This document shows positions 1-9,241 of a DNA stretch of 64,000 nucleotides, one piece after another; position 1 is the first letter of the stretch, and each line of letters starts with the position of its first letter. Both the position numbers and the translations under genes were made by a program. Below the pieces are notes generated by a model. It was not told where the DNA came from. It did not search any database and was given only the letters and a program-made list of their open reading frames with translations. The stretch is from Bog-257 sp963846715 (GTDB taxonomy: Bacteria > Acidobacteriota > Terriglobia > Terriglobales > Acidobacteriaceae): the NCBI GenBank assembly GCA_963846715.1, contig CAWJXA010000006.1:248001-312000 (forward strand). Direction: 5' to 3'.

Positions 1-135
1 ATCCGGATTGGCAAACTCGCCCCGGTCAAGACTTTCATGGACGCGTCTCTCGAGCTCGGGCGGAAGAGCTACATTCATGCTGTTCTGCTTCTTCACAGTT
101 GGATATCTTATCATTCAGATAGTCTTCAAAAGTGA
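1..135 (+). CDS. 3' end of an unidentified CDS cut by the window edge
   Basis: Frame +1 is open from the first base to a TGA at 133-135, giving about 44 residues ending in HSWISYHSDSLQK. The stop overlaps the start of the next gene (GTG at 132, ATG at 135), the arrangement expected for translational coupling, and the next gene has no clear Shine-Dalgarno sequence of its own. I do not recognise the protein. A competing frame (8-211) overlaps the downstream signal peptide and is less likely. Support is mainly positional. Confidence 0.4.
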   Translation: MRIGKLAPVKTFMDASLELGRKSYIHAVLLLHSWISYHSDSLQK

Positions 136-1910
136 TGTTTCCTATACGGCTCTTGATCCCGCTTATTCTCTTGCTTTCCACAGGGCTGCCTGCGCCGGCG
201 ATCGACCGTGACGCTTTCACGATTTCCCGATATCAACTGGAAGTCCAGCTGGACCGTGCTTCGCAGGTGATCGTGGTCACCGGCAAGCTCACTCTGCGCA
301 ACGATTCCAGCAAGCCGCAGAAGCTCGCCACCTTGCAGGTGTCCTCTTCGCTGGCGTGGAATGCCATCACTGTGGATGACAAGCCGGTGCAGTGGGTCGG
401 CGATAACTACACTTCCGACATCGATCACACCGGAAGCCTGTCGGAAGCCATTGTCACGCTGCCAAAGGACATCGTTCCGGCGGCCACCGTGACCCTCGAT
501 GTGCAGTACGGTGGAACCATCACCGCGGATGCGACACGCCTTACCCGCACGGGCGCTCCCGCCGACGTGGCGGCACGCAACGATTGGGACCAGATCAGCG
601 ATGCGTTCACAGCCGTGCGCGGCCTGGGTTATGTCGCCTGGTATCCCGTGGCGATCGAGGCGGTGCGCTTAAGCGATGGCAACGCTGTCTTCGATGCCAT
701 TGCGCTGTGGAAGCATCGGCACGATCGCAGCGAGTTTGATGTGTCGTTCGCAATGGAAGCAGGCGATGGCAAGCAGCCATTGCGCATTGTGACCAACATT
801 GCTGACTCCGGTGAAGGCAAGTTGGTGCCGGAGGTGCAGGGCAACAAGACTTCTTTCCGCCTGGTGGCGAAAGCCCACCTTCCGGAGTTGGGAGAGGTTG
901 TCCCAACGTTCGCTATTGCCAACTACGTCGAACTTGAACGTCCAACGATTACGCTGCGTCACGTTCCCGACAACACCTCGCTGGCCCGCGATTACGTGGT
1001 TGCGGCCGAAGCCAATGATCCGCTCCTGCATGACTGGTTGCCAGAACCGACTCAGCCTGCACGAGTCATCGAGTTGACCGACCCGAATGCCAACCCTTGG
1101 CAAAATGGCGCGGTGCTCTTCACCCCGCTCCGCGAGGCGCCAACCGCAACATTGCAGCTTCTCCTGCTGCCTGTTCAGGTCGCTTCACGGTTCCATTCGC
1201 CGCACGCCTGGATACAGAATGGACTCGAGCGATTCCTGCAAGCAGTTGCCGTGGAACGCCGCAGCGGGCGCCATGCCGCTCTTGAGTTTCTCGATCAGTA
1301 TCGCGAACCTCTGGTACAGGCGGAGCTGGCAGCACATCCGACAGCGAACGGCTCAACGACCGGCGTGTCGCAGGCCAGCATAGCCAACAACACTCTCCTC
1401 AACACCAATGACGAGCTCTACCTGCGCGGCAAGGGCGGCTTCGTTTTCTGGATGCTTCGCGACATGGTCGGCGAGGAGACCATGCAACGCGCCGTCGCCG
1501 CCTACCGCGGAGGGGCCGACAAAGACCCCGGCTATTTTCAGAAGTTGCTGCAGAGCAGTCCTAAACGCGATCTGGAATGGTTCTTCGACGACTGGGTTTA
1601 TCGCGATCGCGGTCTTCCCGAGTTTCACGTCGAGTCGGCGTACACCCGTCCCTTACTCAGTGAGGCGAACAAGAGTTTCCTGGTGACTGCGACCATCGAG
1701 AACCGCGGCGGCGCCGGCGCGGAGGTGCCCGTACTGATTCAGACTCCCTCCGGAGAGAAGAGCGTGCGCGTTGTAGTAAAGGCCGGGCAAAAGGGGACAG
1801 GCCGTATCGAGGTGCCAGTGTCTCCCGACAAGATCACGGTCAACGATGGCAGCGTCCCGGAAGCCAACCTGGGCAATAACGTGTATCAGATTCCGAGCAA
1901 ACAGCCGTGA
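132..1910 (+). CDS. Secreted M1-aminopeptidase-like protein lacking the zinc motif
   Basis: This is a protein of about 590 residues with an N-terminal signal peptide (hydrophobic run RLLIPLILLLSTGLPAPA). The layout resembles M1 peptidases: an N-terminal beta domain, a middle region, a helical segment (KGGFVFWMLRDMVGEE) and a C-terminal part with the M1-like WFFDDWVYRDRGLPEF followed by an Ig-like beta domain. The HExxH zinc-binding motif is absent. Where HExxHxW and the EGLA stretch are expected there is HSPHAWIQNGLERF. It is therefore probably a non-catalytic, exported M1-fold protein. The start is GTG 132 or ATG 135, overlapping the stop of the gene before. The CDS boundaries are firm; the function is not. 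Confidence 0.75.
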   Translation: MMFPIRLLIPLILLLSTGLPAPAIDRDAFTISRYQLEVQLDRASQVIVVTGKLTLRNDSSKPQKLATLQVSSSLAWNAITVDDKPVQWVGDNYTSDIDHTGSLSEAIVTLPKDIVPAATVTLDVQYGGTITADATRLTRTGAPADVAARNDWDQISDAFTAVRGLGYVAWYPVAIEAVRLSDGNAVFDAIALWKHRHDRSEFDVSFAMEAGDGKQPLRIVTNIADSGEGKLVPEVQGNKTSFRLVAKAHLPELGEVVPTFAIANYVELERPTITLRHVPDNTSLARDYVVAAEANDPLLHDWLPEPTQPARVIELTDPNANPWQNGAVLFTPLREAPTATLQLLLLPVQVASRFHSPHAWIQNGLERFLQAVAVERRSGRHAALEFLDQYREPLVQAELAAHPTANGSTTGVSQASIANNTLLNTNDELYLRGKGGFVFWMLRDMVGEETMQRAVAAYRGGADKDPGYFQKLLQSSPKRDLEWFFDDWVYRDRGLPEFHVESAYTRPLLSEANKSFLVTATIENRGGAGAEVPVLIQTPSGEKSVRVVVKAGQKGTGRIEVPVSPDKITVNDGSVPEANLGNNVYQIPSKQP

Positions 1911-1960
1911 TAATTAGAACTACGAGGGAAACCGTCGCCGGGGACCATACTGAGGTCGGC

Positions 1961-2599
1961 TTACTGAGTCCGTCTGCGCCTCAACACCCCAGCTAAACCA
2001 AGAACCCCGGTGCCGAATAACAGGATGCTGTTGGGCTCGGGAACGGGGGTACTAACCATGTTTAAGTAGCCGCTGTCACCGCCCCCTTGGCCATAGCTAG
2101 CTCCGTCGAGAATCAAGTAGCCGGTAGATTGCACTCCGTTGGATGGTTGACCGACGAAGTCTATCAATACGCTTTCAACCCAGGAGCATCCAAAACTATC
2201 GCATGTTACTCCCCCGGTTATTGAGCCGCCGGACGTGATGTATCCCGTAAAGTCGTATGGGAACTGCCCGAAGGGGCCGACGCCCTGAAAAGACAACGAT
2301 CCTGAGTTGAGGTTACCTGTGAAGTACTGTGGGCATCCTGGTCCGCATGGCGGGGTTACTTCAAAGTTCGTTATAGGACTGGAAAGGCTAACTCCGTATT
2401 GAATCAACGGAGTGGCTCCCATTAACAATCCCGCCACCTGAAGACTCCAAGGCTGCCAAACTGTGCTCCCGTTTGTAGCTACCGGGAAGTTTCCGGTGTA
2501 TAGAGTTGCAATGGCGTCCGCTTGACTAATGCTAACGGCTGAAAAGCAAACCGCAATCACCAAAACCACCCGCATCCCTGATTTTCCAAAATGTCTCAC
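1961..2599 (-). CDS. PEP-CTERM sorting-domain protein
   Basis: A 212-residue exported protein. It has an N-terminal signal peptide (VVLVIAVCFSAVSISQADA), a Gly/Ser-rich beta body with two Cys pairs (CGPGC and CDSFGC), and a C-terminal sorting tail: VPEP, then the hydrophobic helix SILLFGTGVLGLAGVL, then RRRR. In PEP-CTERM/exosortase systems this tail is recognised and cleaved, and the body goes to the cell surface or exopolysaccharide. No exosortase lies in this window. The gene is divergent from the beta-CASP gene, with about 300 bp between them that may hold both promoters. The body function is unknown. Confidence 0.85.
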   Translation of the reverse strand: MRHFGKSGMRVVLVIAVCFSAVSISQADAIATLYTGNFPVATNGSTVWQPWSLQVAGLLMGATPLIQYGVSLSSPITNFEVTPPCGPGCPQYFTGNLNSGSLSFQGVGPFGQFPYDFTGYITSGGSITGGVTCDSFGCSWVESVLIDFVGQPSNGVQSTGYLILDGASYGQGGGDSGYLNMVSTPVPEPNSILLFGTGVLGLAGVLRRRRTQ

Positions 2600-2897
2600 A
2601 CGTACTCCTTCCGAAACGACACTGGTCGCGGAGTTTAGAACCTAATTCTCGAGCTTCGGAACGGTATGCACTCGATTTGAAACTTCCGCCTCTCTTGCTC
2701 TCGCCGCGACCGCACTATACATCCAGTCTGATACCCACTCAGGCATTTCGGTGCAATTATTTTTCCCTGGCGAACCCCTCTTTGGTGCTATATGAGCCGC
2801 TTTGGAGGTCTGGTTCCAAGGATGCTGTTATGATTTTTTCTTAGTCCCAGGTCCGTGATCATAAACGCTGTTTTGTCTCCACACGAATGAGGACTCT
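2600..2897. other. Divergent intergenic region, no gene seen
   Basis: This 298-bp gap lies between the starts of the PEP-CTERM gene (minus) and the beta-CASP gene (plus), so both promoters should be here. It is more AT-rich than its neighbours. I found no convincing -35/-10 pair and no clear sigma-54 (-24/-12) element. Confidence 0.4.
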
Positions 2898-4325
2898 TTG
2901 AGCTACATCCAGTTTCTCGGCGCGGCCGGAGTCGTTACCGGCTCAAAGCACTTAATCCACGTAGACAATAAGGGCCGACGGGGGCTGCAAGTACTTGTGG
3001 ATTGTGGCCTCTTCCAGGGACAAAAAGAATGGCGGGAGCGCAATTGGCAGGATCTCCCAGTACCGGCCAACTCCATTGACGCTGTAATCCTGACCCATGC
3101 TCACCTCGATCATTCAGGCTGGATTCCCCGCCTGGTGAAGCAAGGATTTCACGGCCCGATCTACGCAACGCTCGCCACCATCGACCTGTGTAGCATACTG
3201 CTTCCTGACTCGGGACATCTGCAGGAAGAAGACGCGGCGTATTACAACAAGACGCGCGCCAGTAAGCACGTCCCGGCGTTGCCGCTCTATACGATGGAAG
3301 AAGCGCAGCAGTGCATGACGCTCTTCCGTCCGGTGAACTTCGACGAAGTTAAGCAGCTCACAGGTGCATTGACATTCCGGTTTGTCCGAGCCGCCCACAT
3401 CCTTGGTTCAGCCATGGCTGAAATCACCGTCACGTCCAATGGCAAAGCATCCAAGCTACTTTTTACCGGTGATATCGGCCGTGTTCGCAACAACCACATC
3501 GCGCCGGGCAAAGTGGTTCATTCCGGCCCCACCGCCGGCGAAGATTGCGACCTCCTGGTGATGGAGAGTACCTACGGTAACCGCCTGCACCCCCACGCCG
3601 ATCCTCGTCCCGAGATGGCTGCGCTCATCCGCACTACATTGCAACGTGGGGGCAGCGTTGTGGTGCCGTCGTTTGCCGTCGAGCGCACCCAGAAGTTCCT
3701 CTTCCTGCTGAAGGAACTGATGGAAACAGGTCAGGTGCCGCGCGTGCCCGTGCACGCTGACAGTCCTATGGCGATCAAGGCGGTGCAGATATTCCTGAAG
3801 CACACCGAAGAGTTCTCCCCTGAAACCAAGGCGCTGATCGAGAAGTACGGCTCTCCGCTGGAATGGCCCAACTTCCACTTCGATGTCACCCAGGATGATT
3901 CCAAGAAGATCAACGAGTCCAGATATCCGGCAATCATCGTGTCGTCAAGCGGCATGGTCACCGGGGGACGCGTGTTGCATCACCTGATGCAGCGGCTTCC
4001 TGATCCGAAAAACCTGATTTTGTTCATCGGTTTTCAGGCGCCGGGGACGCGGGGATTCACCATCAAGAGTGGCGCCTCCGAGGTCAAGATGTTTGGCCAG
4101 ATCGTCCCCATTCGCGCGCAGGTCGCAGCCCTGGAGCAGTTCAGCGATCATGCCGATACCCCGGAATTGCTGGAGTGGCTGCGTTCGTTCAAACGTGCGC
4201 CGAAGGAGACGTACCTGGTTCACGGCGAGCCGCCTGCCGCCGCGGAACTGCGCGACAGCATGGTAAAGGCGTTGGGGTGGGATGTGCAGGTAGCTGCCTA
4301 TCGCGAAAAAGCGCAGCTCGCATAG
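2898..4325 (+). CDS. MBL-fold beta-CASP RNase (Ysh1/CPSF73-like exonuclease family)
   Basis: A 475-residue metallo-beta-lactamase-fold hydrolase of the beta-CASP RNA-processing family. The zinc motif THAHLDHSG is at residues 66-74. Further motifs are AHILGSA, TGDIGR, ESTYGNR followed by the beta-CASP cap (VPSFAVERTQ, VHADSPMA, SSSGMVTGGR), and the C-terminal FSDHAD and VHGEP typical of the RNA-specificity domain. Such proteins are predicted to be single-strand RNases acting in the cytoplasm. The start is TTG at 2898, chosen because the conserved fold begins at once (SYIQFLGAAG) and GAGGAC lies just upstream. Confidence 0.88.
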   Translation: MSYIQFLGAAGVVTGSKHLIHVDNKGRRGLQVLVDCGLFQGQKEWRERNWQDLPVPANSIDAVILTHAHLDHSGWIPRLVKQGFHGPIYATLATIDLCSILLPDSGHLQEEDAAYYNKTRASKHVPALPLYTMEEAQQCMTLFRPVNFDEVKQLTGALTFRFVRAAHILGSAMAEITVTSNGKASKLLFTGDIGRVRNNHIAPGKVVHSGPTAGEDCDLLVMESTYGNRLHPHADPRPEMAALIRTTLQRGGSVVVPSFAVERTQKFLFLLKELMETGQVPRVPVHADSPMAIKAVQIFLKHTEEFSPETKALIEKYGSPLEWPNFHFDVTQDDSKKINESRYPAIIVSSSGMVTGGRVLHHLMQRLPDPKNLILFIGFQAPGTRGFTIKSGASEVKMFGQIVPIRAQVAALEQFSDHADTPELLEWLRSFKRAPKETYLVHGEPPAAAELRDSMVKALGWDVQVAAYREKAQLA

Positions 4326-4343
4326 CTGCTGCCGCTCGGCGAT

Positions 4344-5270
4344 CTAGGCCGCGTGGCTAGATGAATCGGCCGGTTGTGCTGGTTCGGCAATGGATGGCGA
4401 ACGCGTATTGCCTTCGCGATGCGTACCGCCTTCGCAGGCCACTCGAGCGAAAGTAATATCCAGGATTAGTCCGCTGAGGGCTTGCCCAAAAGCTTCGTTG
4501 ATGCTGGCCAGCGAGGCCATTTGCTCATCGCTCAGTCCAGCCTCCAGTAACTGCTGAGTGCCGGTCTCCAGTTTTACCGGAAGCTCCCGCGCCAACCCGA
4601 ACGCGCTCTCGCTGATGCGGTATTGGCAGTCGGTGTACAGCGGCGAGCGCATCAACCCCTGCAGCGCTCGCCAGTACACTTGGTAGAAACCGGGCCAACA
4701 TGCCATGGCGCGATGTTCGTCCGAGATCAACGCCAGGTCCAGCAGGCGACGGCGCTCGTCCCAAATGCGATGTACTCCGGCTGTGGCCTCGCCATCGTCC
4801 AGCAAACGCGGAGACACCGGAAAATTGGGATGCTGTGCGGGCTCGGGCAAACCCTGCCCAGAGCCAACCGGACCCTCGAAAGCCTGCGCCTGCGCCGCAG
4901 CGATCAACAACAATAGCGGATCAAGATACTGGTAGTAGTCGAGAACTTGCGCCAGCGAAAGGCCGGCCGTCCCGTCAGAAAGCAATTCGCGCGAGGCCAG
5001 GCTCCCTATCTCGAAGTAATTGTGGGCCCTTGTGTATGACTCGGCGGCCAGGCGTGCACCCAGCGAGAAAAACTGCCGGGACTCGACCGCAGGTCGAAAT
5101 ACCTGCCAATGTATCTCTAAAAACTCGGGATAGGCCGCATAGGCTTGATACAGAAGTGGGACCTTGGGCAATCCGAGACTATGACGAACTTCATCGAAAA
5201 TGGCGCGTGTGCCGGACGGCGCTTCGGCTTCCGTAACCAGCTTTAGACGACTACCCCGTCTCCATCTCAT
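4344..5270 (-). CDS. DehI-family (2-haloacid dehalogenase-like) protein
   Basis: About 308 residues from the ATG at 5270. It is all-helical with two related halves, fitting the DehI group-I haloacid dehalogenase family. The N-terminus has EAPSGTRAIFDEVRHSLGLP, then PLLYQAYAAYPEFLEIHW. DehI enzymes hydrolyse both D- and L-2-haloacids, but in many acidobacteria this family is only a prediction. The frame extends upstream to 5381, but the conserved domain starts near residue 10 of the shorter form, and the shorter form leaves room for a divergent promoter with the RibD-like gene. The Ala/Ser-rich C-terminus is probably disordered. Confidence 0.7.
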   Translation of the reverse strand: MRWRRGSRLKLVTEAEAPSGTRAIFDEVRHSLGLPKVPLLYQAYAAYPEFLEIHWQVFRPAVESRQFFSLGARLAAESYTRAHNYFEIGSLASRELLSDGTAGLSLAQVLDYYQYLDPLLLLIAAAQAQAFEGPVGSGQGLPEPAQHPNFPVSPRLLDDGEATAGVHRIWDERRRLLDLALISDEHRAMACWPGFYQVYWRALQGLMRSPLYTDCQYRISESAFGLARELPVKLETGTQQLLEAGLSDEQMASLASINEAFGQALSGLILDITFARVACEGGTHREGNTRSPSIAEPAQPADSSSHAA

Positions 5271-5354
5271 GTACAGTTCGATGAGATTGCCCGTCGCATT
5301 GATGTAAGGTGAATACCGGAATCTTGTTTTCGCAACGTTAGTAAGTGGTTTTGT

Positions 5355-5368
5355 ATTACTACGGTAAT
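5355..5368. promoter_or_regulatory. Small palindrome ATTAC-N4-GTAAT between divergent genes
   Basis: A perfect 5-bp inverted repeat with a 4-bp spacer lies in the gap between the DehI-like gene (minus) and the RibD-C gene (plus). Its size and position suit a regulator operator, but no regulator gene is adjacent and the repeat is short, so chance occurrence is possible. Confidence 0.25.
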
Positions 5369-5422
5369 GGTGGGGTCGCACTAACCCGGGCTCGGATAGA
5401 ATCAGCTTCTAAGGTCACCGTA

Positions 5423-6313
5423 ATGAGAGAAATCCGAACAATCCGTCCGTTTGAGGTGCTGTTCGACAGCGCCGAGCCTAGCCTCATCCCAGATGGTGCT
5501 TATGTTCCGTATGGCAACTTCGGATTTCCGCCTCCTCCTACAGACCGCCCCTGGATTTACACCAATTTCGTGCAGTCGCTCGACGGCATCACTACATTGC
5601 TGGGGAAGCATGGCTCCGGCGGCGAGATCTCGCAATCGGCCGAAGACCGTTGGCTAATGGATCTGTTGCGCGCACATGCCGACGGATTGCTGATGGGGAT
5701 GAACACCCTACTCGAGGAACAGCGTCTCCGTGATCCCCGGAGCCGGGGAATCGTCTTTCGAGTTGCGGATCCGGAACTGCGGGCGTTGCGCGACCGGTTG
5801 GGAAAGGGGCGCGAACGAAACATTTTCGTAACTCGCGCCGTCGATCTCGACTTGTCGCGGCACCGTGTCTTCGATGGTGAAGTGGTGGATGCAGCCATCC
5901 TGACATCTCCTGCAGGGGCTGAACGATTGCGCGCGCAAGGCTCGCATCCGCATGTCGCGGTCCTGGCTGCCGGAGAAGGCGAAACCTTGGACTTGCCGCG
6001 TGCCATTGCCAAGCTTCGCGAAGAGTTGGGGGTGAAGTATCTGCTGTGCGAAGGCGGACCAACTCTTTACGGCAGTCTCGCCCGGGCCGATCTGGTGGAC
6101 GAGAAGTTCGTTACCCTCTCGCCGATTGAAGTGGGACAAGTGGTTCCTCCGGAGCAGGAGCGCCTTGCCAGCGAGCAAGGCAGCGCAGTACTGCTACGGC
6201 CAACCGTGTTCGGTGGCCTTGGATATACAAGGGAGAACCTAACTCGGTGGACATGGCTTAGCTGCCGCAAGGCCGGCGATCACCAGTTCAGTCGTTACCG
6301 ACGAAAAAGATGA
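5423..6313 (+). CDS. RibD C-terminal / dihydrofolate reductase-like oxidoreductase
   Basis: A 296-residue protein with the DHFR-like RibD C-terminal fold, which uses NAD(P)H to reduce a pteridine- or flavin-precursor-like substrate. Diagnostic elements are FVQSLDG (first strand and loop), ADGLLMGMNTLL, YLLCEGGPTLYGSL (the GGPTL nucleotide-site motif) and the C-terminal WTWLSCRKAGDHQFSRYR. No deaminase domain is present, so it is a stand-alone reductase and its true substrate is unknown. ATG 5423 is preferred over the upstream start at 5345: AAGG lies about 8 nt before it and the conserved sequence begins there. Confidence 0.8.
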   Translation: MREIRTIRPFEVLFDSAEPSLIPDGAYVPYGNFGFPPPPTDRPWIYTNFVQSLDGITTLLGKHGSGGEISQSAEDRWLMDLLRAHADGLLMGMNTLLEEQRLRDPRSRGIVFRVADPELRALRDRLGKGRERNIFVTRAVDLDLSRHRVFDGEVVDAAILTSPAGAERLRAQGSHPHVAVLAAGEGETLDLPRAIAKLREELGVKYLLCEGGPTLYGSLARADLVDEKFVTLSPIEVGQVVPPEQERLASEQGSAVLLRPTVFGGLGYTRENLTRWTWLSCRKAGDHQFSRYRRKR

Positions 6314-6357
6314 TTCGACCTCAGTCCCGCATGGACAAAGCAGAAACAACAAGAGTC

Positions 6358-6786
6358 TTACGCGGCCCGACGATCTAAACCTTCCCAAGAGCGGGCCCGT
6401 TTCGCTCTTTCGCCAGGTTCGTTGAACTGGATAGCAATCTCTCGCGTCGGCTCTGCTTTGAATCCCAGGAACCTGGCCAATCGGCTTTCGGGTTCCCGAT
6501 GCAGCGAACGACCAAGCATGGGAGTCACTTCCTCTGCAAATGCTTTCTTCTTTTCGTCTGTCAGACCGTCGGCATTGACCTCGAGTATGCAATCGTCTTG
6601 CTGACTCACCGGCTGCGACTCGTGGGCGCTATTTGCTTTCCATAGCTCTTGGAATTGGACGATCATACGTGCGCGATCTTCCCGTCGAAGCGCGAACGTT
6701 CGCAGAGTAATGTCAATCAGGTTGCGGGCCATCACGCGTTTTTGCGCGATCGGAATGTCGGAACAATAGAGCCGTAGGTAGGGCAC
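6358..6786 (-). CDS. Tautomerase-superfamily protein (fused 4-OT-like)
   Basis: A 142-residue protein beginning MPYLRLYCSDIP, so the mature N-terminus would be Pro, the catalytic residue of 4-oxalocrotonate tautomerases. Two beta-alpha-beta units are apparent: residues 1-60 (KRVMARNLIDITLRTF helix) and about 65-125 (ILEVNADGLTDEKKKAF). This agrees with fused-dimer members of the superfamily. The start is GTG at 6786 with an excellent Shine-Dalgarno sequence (GGAGG, 6 nt upstream). The gene converges with the RibD-C gene. The substrate is not predictable. Confidence 0.65.
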   Translation of the reverse strand: MPYLRLYCSDIPIAQKRVMARNLIDITLRTFALRREDRARMIVQFQELWKANSAHESQPVSQQDDCILEVNADGLTDEKKKAFAEEVTPMLGRSLHREPESRLARFLGFKAEPTREIAIQFNEPGERAKRARSWEGLDRRAA

Positions 6787-6955
6787 AGGAAACCTCCTAC
6801 TTCACAAGCTCTAGATGCATCCCGATGGCCAAAGGTGAACCGAAGCAATAAAGGACTTACCTGATATTGACCCGCAGCGGTCCGGTAAGAACTACCCGGT
6901 TAGCATTCCTTCTCGCCTCCCGGTACCGCTATTCCATATCGGTTTTGGAGTTGCA

Positions 6956-9130
6956 CTACTTCGCTCTCTCCAACAGTTCCGCCGCGCGATTGATGGCGTC
7001 TGTCAGCAACTGTAACTGTTGCTGCATTGTCGCCAGGTCTTTTTTGTCTATGGCTTCATTCACGCCCGGAATTACTACGGCGGCATATCCGGTGTACTCG
7101 CCGGGTGCATAGATCGCATGCTTAAACCACGGACGTTCCGGGAGACCGGCAGTAAGAAATGCGCGCTCAGTATTGCGCAGAATCAAGTTCATGCCGCCCG
7201 GGTCGCCAACTGTTCCGTTCTGCAGCTTCAAGACATCGGCGCCGGCTGTCTCCATTCGCGCCGCAGCTTTCGTCGCATCGGCAAATGATGGCGCCTGTGC
7301 TCCGAAGGCTTTCTTCGCCTTCGTCTCGGCAGCCTTCACGTACTCGCCGATCTCTTTGCCGTAATCCTGATAGTTGAAAGGCAAGACGTCGGCGGAAGCA
7401 ATACGAATCGCTTCCAACCCATAGAAGCGTGCCATCTGCTGCTCGATGACGAATGTAGGATCGCCAAACTTAGTGAACCACGCGAAATTGTCGAAGGCCG
7501 AGTGGTAAACGCCGTACGGTCCGTGCGACCCAATGTCAGCCGAGGGTACGCCAAGATGCTGCAGGAAGGCGGTGTAGTCGGATCCGCTGCCCAGATTACC
7601 GACCCGAACATCGGACGGGACCGCAGTTGCTGGTTCCTGCGCAGCCGTATCCGCGGAAACCGGCTCTGGCGGCTTGGCGCGCTCATGCTCTTTCTTTTCG
7701 GCAGTAGCTTTCCACTGATCGTAAACGCTGCCGCCCTTTGGACTGGGCACCGATTTTGCGACATCACGCATGTACTGCTTCAAACTCGGCACCGCCGATG
7801 CGCCAAAGTCAGGCCCGGAGACCGCAACGTCCATGTTGAAGTAAGCCACGGCCCGGCCGAGCTCCTTGGCGTGCTGCTCAGCGAATTCGGTCGACCCGAT
7901 CAGCCCCTCTTCTTCCGCGTCCCAACTTGCGAAGACGATGGTGCGCTTCGGCTGCCACCCACTCTTGAGCAACTGTCCCACCCCGTGCAGCGCTTCCAGT
8001 TGCGCAGCTGTACCGCTATTCGGGTCAACTGCTCCATACACCCAGGCGTCGCGATGATTTCCCGTGACCACCCACTCGTCGGGGAACTGCGACCCGCGCA
8101 CCATGCCAATTACGTCGTAGATAGTGACAAACTGATAGTTCTGCTTCAGCACCATGTGGACCTTCACCGGGCCAGGACCGACGTGATAAGTGAAGGGCAG
8201 CGCGCCTTGCCACTCGCGTGGCGACTCCGGTCCATCAAGGTTGGCCATGATGGGCGTCGCATCGGCATAGGACAGCGGAGTCGTAGGAATCTTCGGCATG
8301 TCGGTGGCGCTCTCCGGCGCAATGCGCTTGCTGTCGGGCAGATCGGGCACGGAGGCAATTCCCGGCGTCGTAGGATCGCCGGGATAGCGGAAGAGGTACT
8401 GAATGGAGCCGCGCTGCACCGCGCTATCGGGACGCCATGGTCCCTTGGGATACTTGTCGCCTTTGAAATAGCCGTCATCCCACGGATCGGAGTAGATGAT
8501 TACCCCCGCAGCTCCGAACTGTTGTGCGACAAATGTCTTCACGCCGCGAAAGTTCTCGCCGTAGCGGACGATGACGATCTTGCCCTTCACATCAACGCCC
8601 ATCTCCTGAAGCTTCTTGAAATCCTCCAGGCGGCCATAATTGGCGTATACCACATCGGCGGTTACGTCACCCGACGGAGAGAATGCGTTGAAGGCCGGCA
8701 AAATGCGCGGATCGTCTTGGTAGGGATCGTCGCTGACGTGCTCCGGCGACGGTCCACTCATCACGACGCCCTTCGGCGCAACCACCTCGACCTTGATGTC
8801 AAGGGGCAGGTTCATCCATACCCGGTACTGCTGGATGTAAGCATCCAGCCCGGCAGCCTTGTACTTCTCCAGAACGTACTCGGCCGTCTTTAAGTCTTCC
8901 GGTGATCCAGCGACATGGGGTGCGGCGGTTAAGAATTGCAAATGCTCCTTGGCCAACTGCGGGTCAGGCACAGCCAGAAACGTCTGCTCGGCTTTCAATT
9001 CGGCACTGGGGTTGCGAAACCCGAAAATCTTTGTGGGTGCCGTAAACGGCGCAGCTGAGGATTTCTGTTGACCAACCAGCGGTGAATACAAGAGTGCGCA
9101 GGCGAGCACAGCGGTGCAGAATCGGATCAA
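6956..9130 (-). CDS. Secreted M28 metallopeptidase, glutamate carboxypeptidase II-like
   Basis: A 724-residue exported zinc peptidase with signal peptide MIRFCTAVLACALLYSPLVG. The order of domains matches GCPII/PSMA: an N-terminal part, a PA insert (KIVIVRYGENFRGVK, AAGVIIYSDPWDDG), the M28 catalytic domain and a C-terminal transferrin-receptor-like dimerisation domain. Zinc and catalytic segments are visible: GNHRDAWVYGAVDPNSG (His, Asp), FASWDAEEEGLIGS (Glu pair) and YHSAFDNF (last His). It probably trims C-terminal acidic or other peptides in the periplasm or outside the cell. The 463-aa ORF on the opposite strand is a shadow. Confidence 0.9.
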   Translation of the reverse strand: MIRFCTAVLACALLYSPLVGQQKSSAAPFTAPTKIFGFRNPSAELKAEQTFLAVPDPQLAKEHLQFLTAAPHVAGSPEDLKTAEYVLEKYKAAGLDAYIQQYRVWMNLPLDIKVEVVAPKGVVMSGPSPEHVSDDPYQDDPRILPAFNAFSPSGDVTADVVYANYGRLEDFKKLQEMGVDVKGKIVIVRYGENFRGVKTFVAQQFGAAGVIIYSDPWDDGYFKGDKYPKGPWRPDSAVQRGSIQYLFRYPGDPTTPGIASVPDLPDSKRIAPESATDMPKIPTTPLSYADATPIMANLDGPESPREWQGALPFTYHVGPGPVKVHMVLKQNYQFVTIYDVIGMVRGSQFPDEWVVTGNHRDAWVYGAVDPNSGTAAQLEALHGVGQLLKSGWQPKRTIVFASWDAEEEGLIGSTEFAEQHAKELGRAVAYFNMDVAVSGPDFGASAVPSLKQYMRDVAKSVPSPKGGSVYDQWKATAEKKEHERAKPPEPVSADTAAQEPATAVPSDVRVGNLGSGSDYTAFLQHLGVPSADIGSHGPYGVYHSAFDNFAWFTKFGDPTFVIEQQMARFYGLEAIRIASADVLPFNYQDYGKEIGEYVKAAETKAKKAFGAQAPSFADATKAAARMETAGADVLKLQNGTVGDPGGMNLILRNTERAFLTAGLPERPWFKHAIYAPGEYTGYAAVVIPGVNEAIDKKDLATMQQQLQLLTDAINRAAELLERAK

Positions 9131-9241
9131 GTCGATACTCCTCGGAAAATTGCGAGCTCATTCCAAAGACAGCCACAAAGAATAGCAGCTTACAGGGTGG
9201 TTGAAGGTCCCGTGAATCTTGTCAGCAAATCTCGCACACCA

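Noticed and set aside
8..211. 67-codon plus-strand ORF at the left edge
   Set aside because: It overlaps both the open frame that ends at 135 and the signal peptide of the M1-like protein; those two fit together as coupled genes.
7502..8893. 463-codon plus-strand ORF
   Set aside because: It is exactly antisense to the M28 peptidase, whose motifs are intact. It has no family features and is explained by high GC3.
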